NCBI GenBank assembly: GCA_032718475.1
Contig: JAUCBJ010007876.1
Coordinates: forward strand, 1 to 34,488
Length of the DNA stretch: 34,488 bases
Direction: 5' to 3'
From: Nemertoderma westbladi
Lineage: Eukaryota; Xenacoelomorpha; Nemertodermatida; Nemertodermatidae
Shown here: piece after piece, positions 1-9,616 of the stretch
Numbering within the stretch: position 1 is the stretch's first letter
Layout of the letters: every line of letters begins with the position of its first letter
Position numbers and translations under genes: made by a program
The notes under the pieces: model-generated
The model's database searches: none
What the model saw: the letters and a program-made list of their open reading frames with translations, nothing else
Told to the model about the DNA's origin: nothing

Positions 1-362
1 GTAGTATTCCCTAGCAACAATATCTTCAAACAATTCCCCTCCTGTAATCCTAAAAAAAAGATAAATTGACACATCAGTTGTCGGAGTTGCGGAAATATAA
101 TATTACGAACGCGGCACCGGTACATTTAACAGGAAAGGGGAACCGCTTGCTCTGTCACTATAATAACGGATGGTAGCGTTAGCTGGAGGTGGAGGTACCG
201 CCGTCGTCATATGAAATACTCTCCCTTATCGCGTACTGCCTATCACTTTATCAAGAGGGGAGGAGACTAACTATATATTCTTTCTCACAATGAACCCCCA
301 GAGAGCTGCAGTTAATGGCTTCATAATAAAAGCGGTTAGCATTTCTAGCGCTACAAATACCT

Positions 363-447
363 ATGGGAGATAATATTTTACGGGAAATAATATTTTACGG
401 GAAATAATATTTTACGGGAAATAATATTTTATGGGATAAATTATTTT
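363..447. repeat. 17-bp minisatellite, five units
   Basis: Five head-to-tail 17-bp units. The three central ones are identical (acgggaaataatatttt, starting at 380, 397 and 414). The two outer ones (363 and 431) carry a few changes. No coding or regulatory role is visible. Confidence 0.9.
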
Positions 448-1032
448 ATTGACTGACATTCAATAATAATAATTATAATAAATTACAACATTGGAAGAAT
501 AATAAACCAAACTGAACTAAAATCTGAAATAAAAAGTAGCCGGTCCAACAATTAATAATAATATAAAATGCGGCACTGTGTTTCACATTAAATTGAAAAT
601 TTAACTGAGTTTGGAATTTTCTTCAAACAACATTATTTGCGTTACACAGATCCTCTGGGATGGAGGTGGTGCAGTTCCAACAAACTCTTAATCAACTAAT
701 TATGGATTTATAGTGATATGATGGTCATATAGTTATAAAAGTGGAGATAACGAGGCAAAGGGGGTAGCCGAGCATTTCCGAAATCGTGATTTTAATGAGG
801 GATGAGCCGCCCATTTTATTGATACTGATAGGGGTATTCTTCATACTGCAATAAGGAAATTAAATTAATGAAATATACAACAATAAATACAGAGACAGAT
901 CTAGAATGTCCGAAATAGAGCACAACCTCACAGCAATATGAGACACAACGCTTGCAGAGTGCAGCATTATTGTCTACCTGCAATTGCACAACTAGATCAT
1001 AGCGCGGTAGGTGAAATACAAAACCGGTTGTA

Positions 1033-1050
1033 GGGGAGGGGGGGGGGGGG
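1033..1050. repeat. G-rich homopolymer run
   Basis: GGGGA followed by 13 G on the plus strand. It is a simple repeat whose exact length is uncertain in any assembly. Confidence 0.9.
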
Positions 1051-2561
1051 TAGAATTATATATTATCGAAAAAATACCTGATGTTTAGAAAAACAGTCAT
1101 TTAATTGAGGATAAATGTGTTTCGAGGATATATTACTATACTCTTAGTGTTTAAACGGGTTCAACATTTTCGGGATTTGAGGGATATGGATTGCAATTTG
1201 AATGATTTCCATTTCAGTATATGTGTGGCTGTATGTATGATACAAGTCTTTGACAACTTTATATTACTTTATTTCACACTGAAAAAAAAACAGCTGGAAT
1301 AAATAAAGATAAAATTATATTAAAACTTCATTTATAGTTGATTGCTGGATGGCTCATTTTTCGTGATAGGGATCCCGTTTAAGCACTAGGTTCCTTTTAA
1401 TCGTAAAAGATTATTTAATATATTAATTAATTAATTCTTGAATATTATATTCAACGGATAACTTACAGATCAAAAACCAGATAATGGCAGTTTTCTTCAC
1501 CAATCGTGTCGTGTAAACGAACTGAAACAAAGAAAAACTTATTTTGTAATAAAAAATAAATTAAGGAGATTATTTTTGTGGCTTTAGATTCGTGCAGGGG
1601 TCCCTCTATCAATGTTATTTACCATACCTTATTAATTATTATTTCACTGGTCGCGAAAATACGAACAATTAAAATTTATTTCATTACAAGGAATTGTGTT
1701 TCTACAGCATCATTTTGATATCACCGAAAATACCCATGAAAAAATGATGGGAATTGTCACTGCTTGGTCCACTGATGAAACCAAGCATCCCCCGCAAAAA
1801 CAACGCGAACGAGACATTGCGAATCACGTCTTCCATAGAGACAGTCACACACATCCCGGCTAATCTCAATTACATACCTGACAACTCATAATGTAAATGT
1901 ATACTGGGATACTAAGATGAAAATACCCCGAGATGAAAGAGCGTATCATATAACGCAGCAGCCACTACTAACTGCTGGGGGTTGTATATTATACAGATAC
2001 ACCTTCTTGAACTTAGGAAGCAATACATGCGTGCAGCGAATTGATAAGTACCTTATTAAAAATGTAAATTAGTTAGTTATGGGGAACGCGGGAGAATCAG
2101 ATAACCTCAGCTAATAGAGACAGACGACATTGTATGACATTAACCTTAACTAAAGTTATAATATTACCCAAGAAGAGAACTTCCCTCACAAAATACTAGA
2201 TATGGGGGGTTCAAGTCACCATAGCGTTACACACAGAGGTACGAAACAGAGGTACAGGGTTCGACACCCCATAGGGTCTCTTCTCCCATATTTCACACTC
2301 GAAATGCAACGTTTCACACGAATTTTCACACCGTGTTATTGACAAAATTTGGTGTAAAATTGATGAAAAATCGTCAACATTAATAATATGACTTATGAAT
2401 ATGACATATGAACGCAATCCTTATAAGTTATATAAGATACGCTACTGAGGCTAATATGAAGAATGGATTATATAAATGCCACGTGGGCGATATCACGAAA
2501 AAAAGTTATAAATTGTTTATGAAAAATTCTAAATTCAGACTCAGTCAGTCAGTATGGTAAT

Positions 2562-2829
2562 TAGGGATGTTGCGAATGTCATATTTTTAACATCCGCGGA
2601 TATGCGGATGCGGATGTCTATTAAAACATATATATTTTTGCCTGGCCTCCCTTTTACATGAAGGTTATACCAGCATTTTAAGAAAGATTCAGTGGTTGCT
2701 GGGCCTTCAGACAGGATGCTTGAATAGTGCATGCAACATCCGCATGTCACATCCACAAGCCATGGGTGCGGTTGCGGATGCGAAAAACCATGCGGATATC
2801 CGCGGATGCGGATATTCGCCACATCCCTA
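2562..2829. mobile_element. hAT-like MITE, 268 bp
   Basis: The ends are inverted copies: the left begins TAGGGATGTTGCGAAT and the right, read in reverse complement, begins TAGGGATGTGGCGAAT (one mismatch in 16). The element is flanked by a perfect 8-bp direct repeat ATGGTAAT at 2554-2561 and 2830-2837. An 8-bp duplication and TAGGG-type ends are what the hAT superfamily produces. The interior carries many GCGGAT/ATCCGC units near both ends, resembling subterminal transposase-binding repeats. There is no transposase gene: the open frames on both strands (up to 118 codons) are by-products of the repeat composition. It must have been mobilised by an enzyme encoded elsewhere. The hAT assignment rests on TSD length and end sequence only. 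Confidence 0.85.
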
Positions 2830-3933
2830 ATGGTAATGGACGGCGAGTAGAACAAGTTGTGTTGGTTCGTGTCAATCTGAGAAGGAGACAATATCACAGG
2901 TCGTGGTTTTTTGAATTTTCATTTCAACTCCGTCATCATTAACCAAAGTATCATACATTTCTGAGTCCGGGGTTTCTGAGTCATTGTGTGTTACATTCAG
3001 TTGTACAACATAATAAAATTGACTATAGTGAGAAAATTACACCAGCAACGACCACCACAAGGTACCAACTGAAATAAATTAATAAATACCGTAGTAAAGA
3101 AGACCTATACCACCATAAATACATTAACATCGGCGGCACCTCTGGTATTTCCGTATTGTATTGTTGTAGCCCATCCCATATGAACGATATACCGGTATTA
3201 TACTGTTTAATGTTTATTTATCTACTCAGCACTCACCGATATTTGGGTGTTTCAACATGCGGCATATCCTGGCTTCCCTCTCGAGTTTCTGAAAATCTGC
3301 AAATACAAAATTATTAAGAAATATTATTTACTATCAGGGGGTCGACGCATAACAGCTGATTACTCTATAAAATACAACTCTAACGTCTGTTACATTGACT
3401 GAAACTGGGATTCGCGTCAAGTTCCCCTTCCCCTGTCTCAGGATGTAACAGGGGACAGAGGGAAACCATTTCTTCCCCAAGTAATTATTATATCTCATTT
3501 ATTTACATAGATAATCAAAACTATAACTAACATCAAAACTATACATTGAACTGTAGTATTTTATTAGGCCTTCTGGTTTACTTGCTTCCATAGTTACAGC
3601 GATTCCAATTACTGTATTATTCAACTCCTGATGCTGCCTTACTCAGTGTTAAATAATTTAATGTTCTCGAATATTTATTACGTAACTAGAGACCCACTTA
3701 AGAACATAAACCAATATTGGATATTGAGTTTGGTTTTGGAGTTCGCCTTGCACACACTGAAGTTGCAATAACTTTTGAGTTTATGAATGGATTTTGCTCA
3801 AATTACTTTCAAACCCTTTTCTACGTCGATGCTTTTCCATCACTTTAATACAATTTAAGAAATTCCACCAAAAATATTTGAAGTTACATTTTTCGCCGAA
3901 AAAAACGTAAAATAAATGCAATCCTATAAAAAC

Positions 3934-3951
3934 AAGCGCGAAATCGCGCTT
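3934..3951. other. Short perfect hairpin
   Basis: aagcgcga-aa-tcgcgctt: 8-bp arms around a 2-nt centre, GC-rich within an AT-rich context. It lies on the 3' side (minus strand) of the tRNA-like sequence at 4040-4112 and might belong to the same repeat. Function unknown. Confidence 0.7.
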
Positions 3952-4039
3952 AGGTCCGCGTCTACTAACGCATGAAACTAACGCTGTCTCCTTGAAAGGC
4001 TTACCGGTACTACAAATCTAACAACAAAAAACATTCACC

Positions 4040-4112
4040 GGATTGACGGGGATTGAACACGGTACCTAGAGATTCTAAGTCCCAAGCTCTGCCAACTGAG
4101 CCACTGGGGCCG
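4040..4112 (-). mobile_element. tRNA-derived SINE head (tRNA-like)
   Basis: Read on the minus strand it has an A-box-like TGGCTCAGTTGG (4092-4103), a D-arm with GCTC/GAGC pairing, an anticodon-like loop CTTAGAA (anticodon TAG if real), and a B-box-like GTTCAATCCCC. The anticodon stem has one mismatch, the T stem pairs poorly, and the acceptor ends do not pair, so it is not a functional tRNA. It looks like a pol III promoter head of a SINE or a tRNA pseudogene. Where the SINE body ends is not visible. Confidence 0.6.
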
Positions 4113-5566
4113 CATCAATCCTTAATACCAAAATCTCACGAGAAAATATAAATTAACAACAACAACACCAATAACAACAACGGAGTGAATACTAGAGGTC
4201 TCGCTACCCGGACCTAAAAACTATTCCCATATCTCCCGATTTTGGGGTAAATTCGAGCGAAAAAAGTAAAAAATTAAAATATTTTTCGTTCTAGAAAATT
4301 TTAGAAGCTCCGTTCTTAGTTAGAGATTATATTGAGAATTTGTCAAGTGATGTAAATTAAGAATAAAAGATACATCCGTCTGAGAAGAACTACCGGTAGT
4401 TTTTTCACTTCCGCCATTCGATACGGTACGTTTTTCATTCCGCTATCCGAAAAATCGGATATAATATTCAGAATAAATATATGACATTAAAACATACATT
4501 ACCTCGAGCCGACAACTTCTTTGTATTAATTATTTTAGCGGCGTATTCCACCGACGTAGCGAGATGAACACATCGTTTAACAACGGAAAACGCACCTCTA
4601 GAATATAAAAACAATAAGTACCGGTATATACACCCCAGCATCAGAAAGAAAGAGTTAAAACTATAGACGGCCACTTAAAAGGTTAAATTTATTAGTGCCT
4701 AAAAATTAAACAGCCAATCATATCAATGAGGTCAAATAAGGAGTCGATTGGGAATCTGGGAAGATGAATTAAATTTGGGACCGGTAAATTCTGAAATTAA
4801 TGTACCTAATTAAATTTCATTAAAAATGTGTACTGGTGTAGCAGTGTAGGCCTAGTTCAGTATTATATCATCTTACTGTCTCAAGAACGCTGGAAGGGCA
4901 AACAGGCAAGGGCAGTAGGGCAGGGCCTATTATGCCTTAATATTAAAATTACGTAGGCATATTACGTATTACCCCCTATTACGCAGAATGGCTGCGGCTG
5001 CATGGCAGCATGGGCAATGGGAAAAACGTAATAATAGGCCTAACATTTTTTCAATATTCTCTACCGGTAGGCTTTGTAAGCTGGTAAGGCTGGCGCTGGC
5101 GTTCGGTAAACCGTTAGGCCTACCGGTAGCCGGTATGGTACCGGTATATAGGCTTCCTCGTCACCTCGTGCCTCGAAAAGTCAAGAAACGTGAAAAATGA
5201 TCGACATGTTTCCCAAGCCCGGGGGCTCTGCTCTGGCAGTCTGGGTTTGGCTGTTTGGGAAAACAGTTAGCCTACTTTCCTTTCACTTACTTTCCAAGTT
5301 CTTCTTTAAGGTCATAAATATCAGAAAATCGCACAGAAGAATTCATTTCCTCCCTCATCATACTGTCATATCAACAGAATCAGCATAAGCCTAGGCCTAC
5401 AGTACCGGTACTGCAGTACATCCACCCCACATCAGTCAGTCAGTATGACAATCAATGCCAATGCTGCAATCAGGCAATTCAGCAATTCTACCGGCTGACC
5501 GGGTAGGCTAAAAGCTGGAGTGCAGGAGTGCAAATGCTGAAATGCGGTTTCCGGACACCGGAGAGC

Positions 5567-5584
5567 CCCTATTGAAAAGTTTTA
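5567..5584 (+). repeat. Left terminal inverted repeat
   Basis: CCCTATTGAAAAGTTTTA, identical to the reverse complement of 8418-8435. It is preceded directly by the TSD CGGAGAGC. Confidence 0.9.
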
Positions 5585-5599
5585 TTTTCTGCGCCGAAC

Positions 5600-5795
5600 G
5601 CGGCGCCGGGTGCCTAAAATCCTGCGCCGGCTCCGAGCAAAACCACGCCGGGTGCAAAAAATCCTGCGCCGGCTCTGTGCAAAACCACGCCGGGTGCAAA
5701 AGATCCTGCGCCGGCTCTGTGCAAACCCACGCCCATGCCAGGTGCAAAAATCCTGCGCCGGCTCTGTGCAATGCAAAACGCTGCGCCGGGTGAAA
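5600..5795. repeat. GC-rich 42-bp tandem array, left subterminal
   Basis: Units built on GCCGGGTGCAAAA...CCTGCGCCGGCTCTGTGC repeat with a 42-bp period (unit marks at 5605, 5647 and 5689), followed by diverged units up to about 5795. Because 42 is a multiple of three and the units lack stop codons, several frames on both strands stay open for 60-110 codons. These are artefacts, not genes. The position just inside the TIR suggests a role in transposase binding (inference). Confidence 0.85.
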
Positions 5796-6959
5796 AATCT
5801 TCCACCGGCTCTTCAAAGCTGCACCGGGCTGACTGGTATAAAACATAAAATCTGCCTGTTATACTGTACAGTACCTGTAGTTTATTCGGTTATCTATAAT
5901 ACTGCAGCTGCACTAATCCGAGTTGTTACTTAAACGAACGAAAGTTGTGGGTGGGTGAAATGAAAATAAGGACACAGAGACGGAAAACCTTAAAGACAAA
6001 TGCAACAAGTACAGTAGGTACGTTGTTTTATTCCAAAAGTGTAAAAATACGAAACAACTACTTAAGAAACACTGCATGTAAATTTTTGTTGTCAAGTAAA
6101 GTGTACATTTTTTGAAATTACTCAAATGTTACAATATGAATTATAGACAGAATATTAAAGACTACCGGTACTTCAGTAGGCCTAGTCCTTGTATTTATGT
6201 ACTACGTTCTACTTTACTAGGCCTACATACTACGTACTGTGGTCCAGTATACGTCTATGCTACAGATACGGTATGTCTGAATGAATAATGACTAGCTGTA
6301 TGTTATGTTATGTTATTAATATCGCCAGAATAACAATAAAATATTAATTTTTGCACATGTACGTACACGTACAGTAGATTAAAATAAAATGAACACATAG
6401 GTATCTGCAAAGTACGCTAATAAGCGTATGTATGATTTTAAGAAAAATACGGATAATGGTATTCAGGTAAAATTAGTAAAATATTTAAAATTATAGTATA
6501 TTTACAGTACTTACAGTTGGTGCATAATAATTATTAAAAAAAAATGAAATTACAGTAAAATTAAATTAAAAAACGGCAAAGCATACTTACAGTAGGTTCA
6601 AGGGCTTCAACAACATACAGTACTAAAGCAAACATATTAATAAGGACAAGTTTACAATACTCTATAGGATACAACACAACAATACGTAGTTATACGTAAC
6701 ATAAATTTGGTACCGTAGGTAGTACCGTATGTCGCATAAGTAAAATATTACTGCTGAAATAAAACGCGCAAAGTAAAGTAACTACAAAAGGTAGGACAAC
6801 AATTAAACATAAAAAAACACTATTTTAAAATTTAACAAAAAAAAATGTTTTTTGAGATTGAAAAAATGAAAATAATAGGTACTGTAGCTAGATTTTAATA
6901 AAAATATCGTTGTATCCGAAAGATATCGCTTTCGCTACTGCCACTTGGCGCACAGGAGT

Positions 6960-7695
6960 ATCACTATATATTAATTTTAATGGACATTTCGCAGTCTAGT
7001 CTATTTTTGAATATGCTCAATCATGGAGTACCAAGGGTATTACGTGCATTAACAACACTTTCCGGTAATGGTAAAGGATTCCAAATGTTTACAACGCTGT
7101 CTGCAAAGTTGTTGCGTGTTAACATTGGTGGAGTTAGGAACGAAACTGGAAGAAATTACTTCGCTCAATTTTGTCAATCCCGTTGATAAACTTGTATGTT
7201 GTTATAAGGTCGGCTAGTACACGGCGATATATTAATGTCGGTAGTTTGAGTGCAAGTAGTCGGTTTTCATATGACAACTCATCCAGCGATAGTACAACTG
7301 TACAAGGCGAGTGACCACACGGTGTTGTACTTGTTCAAGACGTTCAATATTTATCATGTCGGAGGAATGGCGAACAAACATCTGTGTCGTATTCAAGAAG
7401 AGGCCGACCACGAGCTTCCAAATATGTAAAAGTTCTTCGTATTAAATGTACGACTCGCATGGCGCGGGCTGGAGTCTTTGTGCAGTGAGCTGTGATGCTG
7501 TGAACTGGTGAAGGACAAGTCTGGTGTAAATGTAATTCCAAAATCACGTTCCTCGGTCAGTCGGTTGCCGATACAAGTGTCCATCCATTCATTGTGTAAA
7601 GGTTGCTTGGGGATTTCTAGAACCTAGATGCATGCATGACCTTGCACTTGGAGTCATTGAACTGCAATTTCCAATGGTTACACATGTGTGTCGGT
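6960..7695 (-). pseudogene. Decayed LINE reverse-transcriptase 3' fragment
   Basis: On the minus strand, pieces in changing frames match the thumb and C-terminal part of a LINE reverse transcriptase. In order they are a W-x-L-x-F-N-x-x-K-C-K-V-M-H-like stretch (about 7620-7690), an E-R-D-F-G-(I/V)-T-F-T-P-D-L stretch (about 7530-7560), an I-R-R-T-F-T-Y-L-E-A stretch, a V-Q-H-R stretch, L-P-T-L-I-Y-R-R, and near 7000-7080 a V-V-N-x-W-N-x-L-P-x-x-V-V-N-A stretch ending in F-K-x-R-L-D. Several stops and frameshifts break it, so it is not coding. It lies inside the TIR-bounded transposon, either inserted there or captured. The family is of the CR1/L2/Jockey kind, from motif memory only. Confidence 0.65.
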
Positions 7696-8119
7696 AATAA
7701 ATTGTTTCATTATCAATAGTGCCATAGTATAAGTCGTTTTGTTTTATTCACTGTTCAACTTCATTCTGTCTGCCCGTTTTATTATATGTGCAGTTTTATT
7801 TATACGCGTCTATGACAGCGGTGTCTCCATCCAAATAATATAATATAAATATAGCTTATACAATACAGCAATATTATGTAAATAAATAAACTGACTATGA
7901 CCAATAGCAATAATGACTGATCAGCTGATAGCTGGTACTGTGATAGCCTACCTGCCTACTGCATAACAGCATAACTGCATAAGGTAAAATACGTAAATAA
8001 ATGACCAGTTGCAGTCAGCCAGTGCTGCAGTGTGAGTTTCTTTTCTGCCTCCTGCATGGCCAGTTGTTATGTGTTGCTGTGCTGTTGGTCTGATGAACGC
8101 ATGTCTGCTGTCTCAGTCT

Positions 8120-8410
8120 CACTGTCTGCCTGGTGCTAGGTTCGGCTGATTTCTGCGCCAGGCAAATATGTACGCCGGGTGTGCTGGGCTGATTCCTGCT
8201 CCGGCGCCGGGTCAATTTCTGCAGCGTCGACGCCGGGAATATTTCGACGCCTGCTGCGCCGAGCGCAGCATCTCTACCATTGCCAGTTCTCCGCCGGCTA
8301 CGCCGGCGTAGCACATCTCTGCGCCGGCCAGTCCGGCTCATTGCCCGGCGTAGCACATTTCTGCGCCAGCTCCCGGCGCAAGTTCTAGTGCTGCGCCGAA
8401 CGTGCTCGGC
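8120..8410. repeat. GC-rich right subterminal region
   Basis: A GC-rich block of irregular CGCCGG, GCGCCGG and CTGCGCC motifs in AT-rich surroundings, directly inside the right TIR. It shares motif type with the 42-bp array at the left end but is less regular. The open frames on both strands (up to 133 codons) have no domain and are composition artefacts. Confidence 0.75.
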
Positions 8411-8417
8411 GTACATG

Positions 8418-8435
8418 TAAAACTTTTCAATAGGG
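8418..8435 (-). repeat. Right terminal inverted repeat
   Basis: The reverse complement of this stretch is identical to 5567-5584. It is followed directly by the TSD CGGAGAGC. Confidence 0.9.
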
Positions 8436-8443
8436 CGGAGAGC

Positions 8444-9604
8444 GGAGACTGGCCTGGCAGAGGACTGCAGGCTGGTAGCCTGGTCAGCTGGTAGCAGGAA
8501 CTGCAGTCATAGATTCAGGCAGCAGACTGGCAGAGCAGGACTGCAGGCAGGATTTGCAGCTCAAGCTCAGCAATTACAATCTGACAATGTACTGCTACTG
8601 CTGTACTGGCACTGTTATACAAGTACGATACCGTATCTGCGTATGGCGCGGTACAATTATACGAACTTAGATCCTGTGGTTGGTGAATATAGATCCTAGA
8701 GATCTTAAAGTACTGGCTGTCTGCCAGTAGGCAGTCTAGCATCTACTGTAGTGTAGCCATATTTTGTTGTCTTTCCCTTTATTTATAGGGCAATTTGTTT
8801 ATAATTATACATTATTATTTATAAAAATATATTATAATCAGACTCATTTTTGGAAGATTGATTGGATAATAGCTTTATTTGTGTTGCAAGTCACTTTTTT
8901 TTGTCGAAGTCGTTAACAAGTTTGACAAAAAAAGAAGGCATTTTTTATGTCATCAAAAAAAGTAATGTTTCCATGACATTAATAATACAATTGCATTTAA
9001 ATAGATAATAGATTAAATAGATAATTTATAATACTAGCTAGTTTTTGCAAATTTTTTATAAATTTGCAAAATTTTTTATTTTAAAAATAAATTTCAAATT
9101 TTTTATAAAAAAGCGTACTAGCTATCAATTTTGATATTTTTTTTTTGTTCTACAACACTTTTTTGTTTTTGTTTTGTTTTAGAAAAAATGGTAAAAGCCA
9201 TTTTTATGAAAAAATTGGTCAAACTATATGGGTACCCAAGGTGTAGTAATGCCCGTATTTCACTATGGGAGAAGCTTCGATGGACGATATTTATGCTGAA
9301 ATAGGCCCAGATAAAGGTTAGAAGACTTACAACAAATAAACGACGTAGGCCTAAGTGGTAGCAAAAAGCAACATTTTTTGTCTTGCTTTCTTATTTGTCT
9401 CGCTACGCTGGACAAAAAAACGCTTACCTTTTTTGCCACCACTTAAATAGTTATTGGCCCGTATGCATAAAACTGTTTACGATTAATCGTGCTTCCGATT
9501 ATCGTATCTAGTTACGATGCTATTTTTACGATGCTATTTTAGAGTGTTGCTGGGCAACTCTGTAAACAATACTGTGAAAATCTGAGATTCCTCTCCTCCA
9601 TGTC
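8444..9604. other. Non-coding stretch with foldback sequences
   Basis: No gene is recognised. It contains T/A-rich low-complexity sequence (8880-9190) and an imperfect foldback at 9352-9445. A short tandem of ACGATGCTATTTT (about 9514-9540) lies just before the LINE insertion point. Confidence 0.6.
9352..9445. repeat. Imperfect foldback (inverted repeat)
   Basis: The arm at 9352-9382 (taagtggtagcaaaaa...) and the arm at 9411-9445, read in reverse complement (taagtggtggcaaaaa...), match with a few mismatches and gaps around a loop of about 28 nt. It may be a small foldback element. I found no clear TSD. Confidence 0.6.
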
Positions 9605-9616
9605 GTGGGATATACT

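Larger units (their letters stand above)
1..2553. other. Non-coding AT-rich stretch
   Basis: I see no credible coding region. The longest open frames are under 70 codons, have no recognisable motif, and are what AT-rich random sequence gives. Apart from the 17-bp minisatellite and the G run listed separately, I can name nothing here. Confidence 0.6.
2838..5558. other. Non-coding stretch with SINE head
   Basis: No gene is recognised. It holds a tRNA-like sequence at about 4040-4112 and a short perfect hairpin at 3934-3951. Many TACCGGTA and TAGGCCTA palindromes occur, denser from 4.8 kb onward. Small open frames near 4988-5388 have no motif and no support. Confidence 0.55.
5567..8435. mobile_element. 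Non-autonomous DNA transposon, 2.87 kb
   Basis: Terminal inverted repeats are identical over 18 bp: CCCTATTGAAAAGTTTTA at 5567-5584 and its reverse complement at 8418-8435. A perfect 8-bp TSD (CGGAGAGC) lies directly outside both. GC-rich repeat arrays sit just inside each end (about 5590-5800 and 8120-8410) and share CTGCGCCGG-type motifs, which may be subterminal transposase-binding sites. The 2.3-kb AT-rich interior codes for no transposase. It contains a decayed LINE fragment at 6960-7695. An 8-bp TSD fits hAT, P and some other superfamilies, but CCC ends are not typical of hAT or P, so I leave the superfamily open. Confidence 0.85.
5559..8443. repeat. 8-bp target-site duplication pair
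   Basis: CGGAGAGC occurs at 5559-5566 and again at 8436-8443, immediately outside the terminal inverted repeats of the 5567-8435 element. This is direct evidence of insertion by a cut-and-paste transposase. Confidence 0.85.

Noticed and set aside
1105-1302. 65-codon open frame
   Set aside because: Starts at TTG, no motif, ordinary for AT-rich non-coding DNA.
2205-2290. gggttcgacaccc, resembling a tRNA T-arm
   Set aside because: No A box or D-arm at the right distance, so not called a tRNA or SINE.
2541-2942. Open frames on both strands over the MITE
   Set aside because: Caused by the stop-poor GCGGAT repeats of the MITE; they run across its boundary.
3950-4216. Possible terminal inverted repeat TTAGGTCCGCGT / TTAGGTCCGGGT around the tRNA-like sequence
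   Set aside because: Only 12 bp with a mismatch, no target-site duplication, and the right arm also forms a local hairpin with aggtc/gacct.
5508-5933. Several overlapping ORFs of 60-112 codons on both strands
   Set aside because: Artefacts of the 42-bp GC-rich tandem array; the translations are repeats without domains.
8015-8416. 133-codon minus-strand ORF, Arg-rich
   Set aside because: GC-rich subterminal sequence of the transposon; no domain, low complexity.
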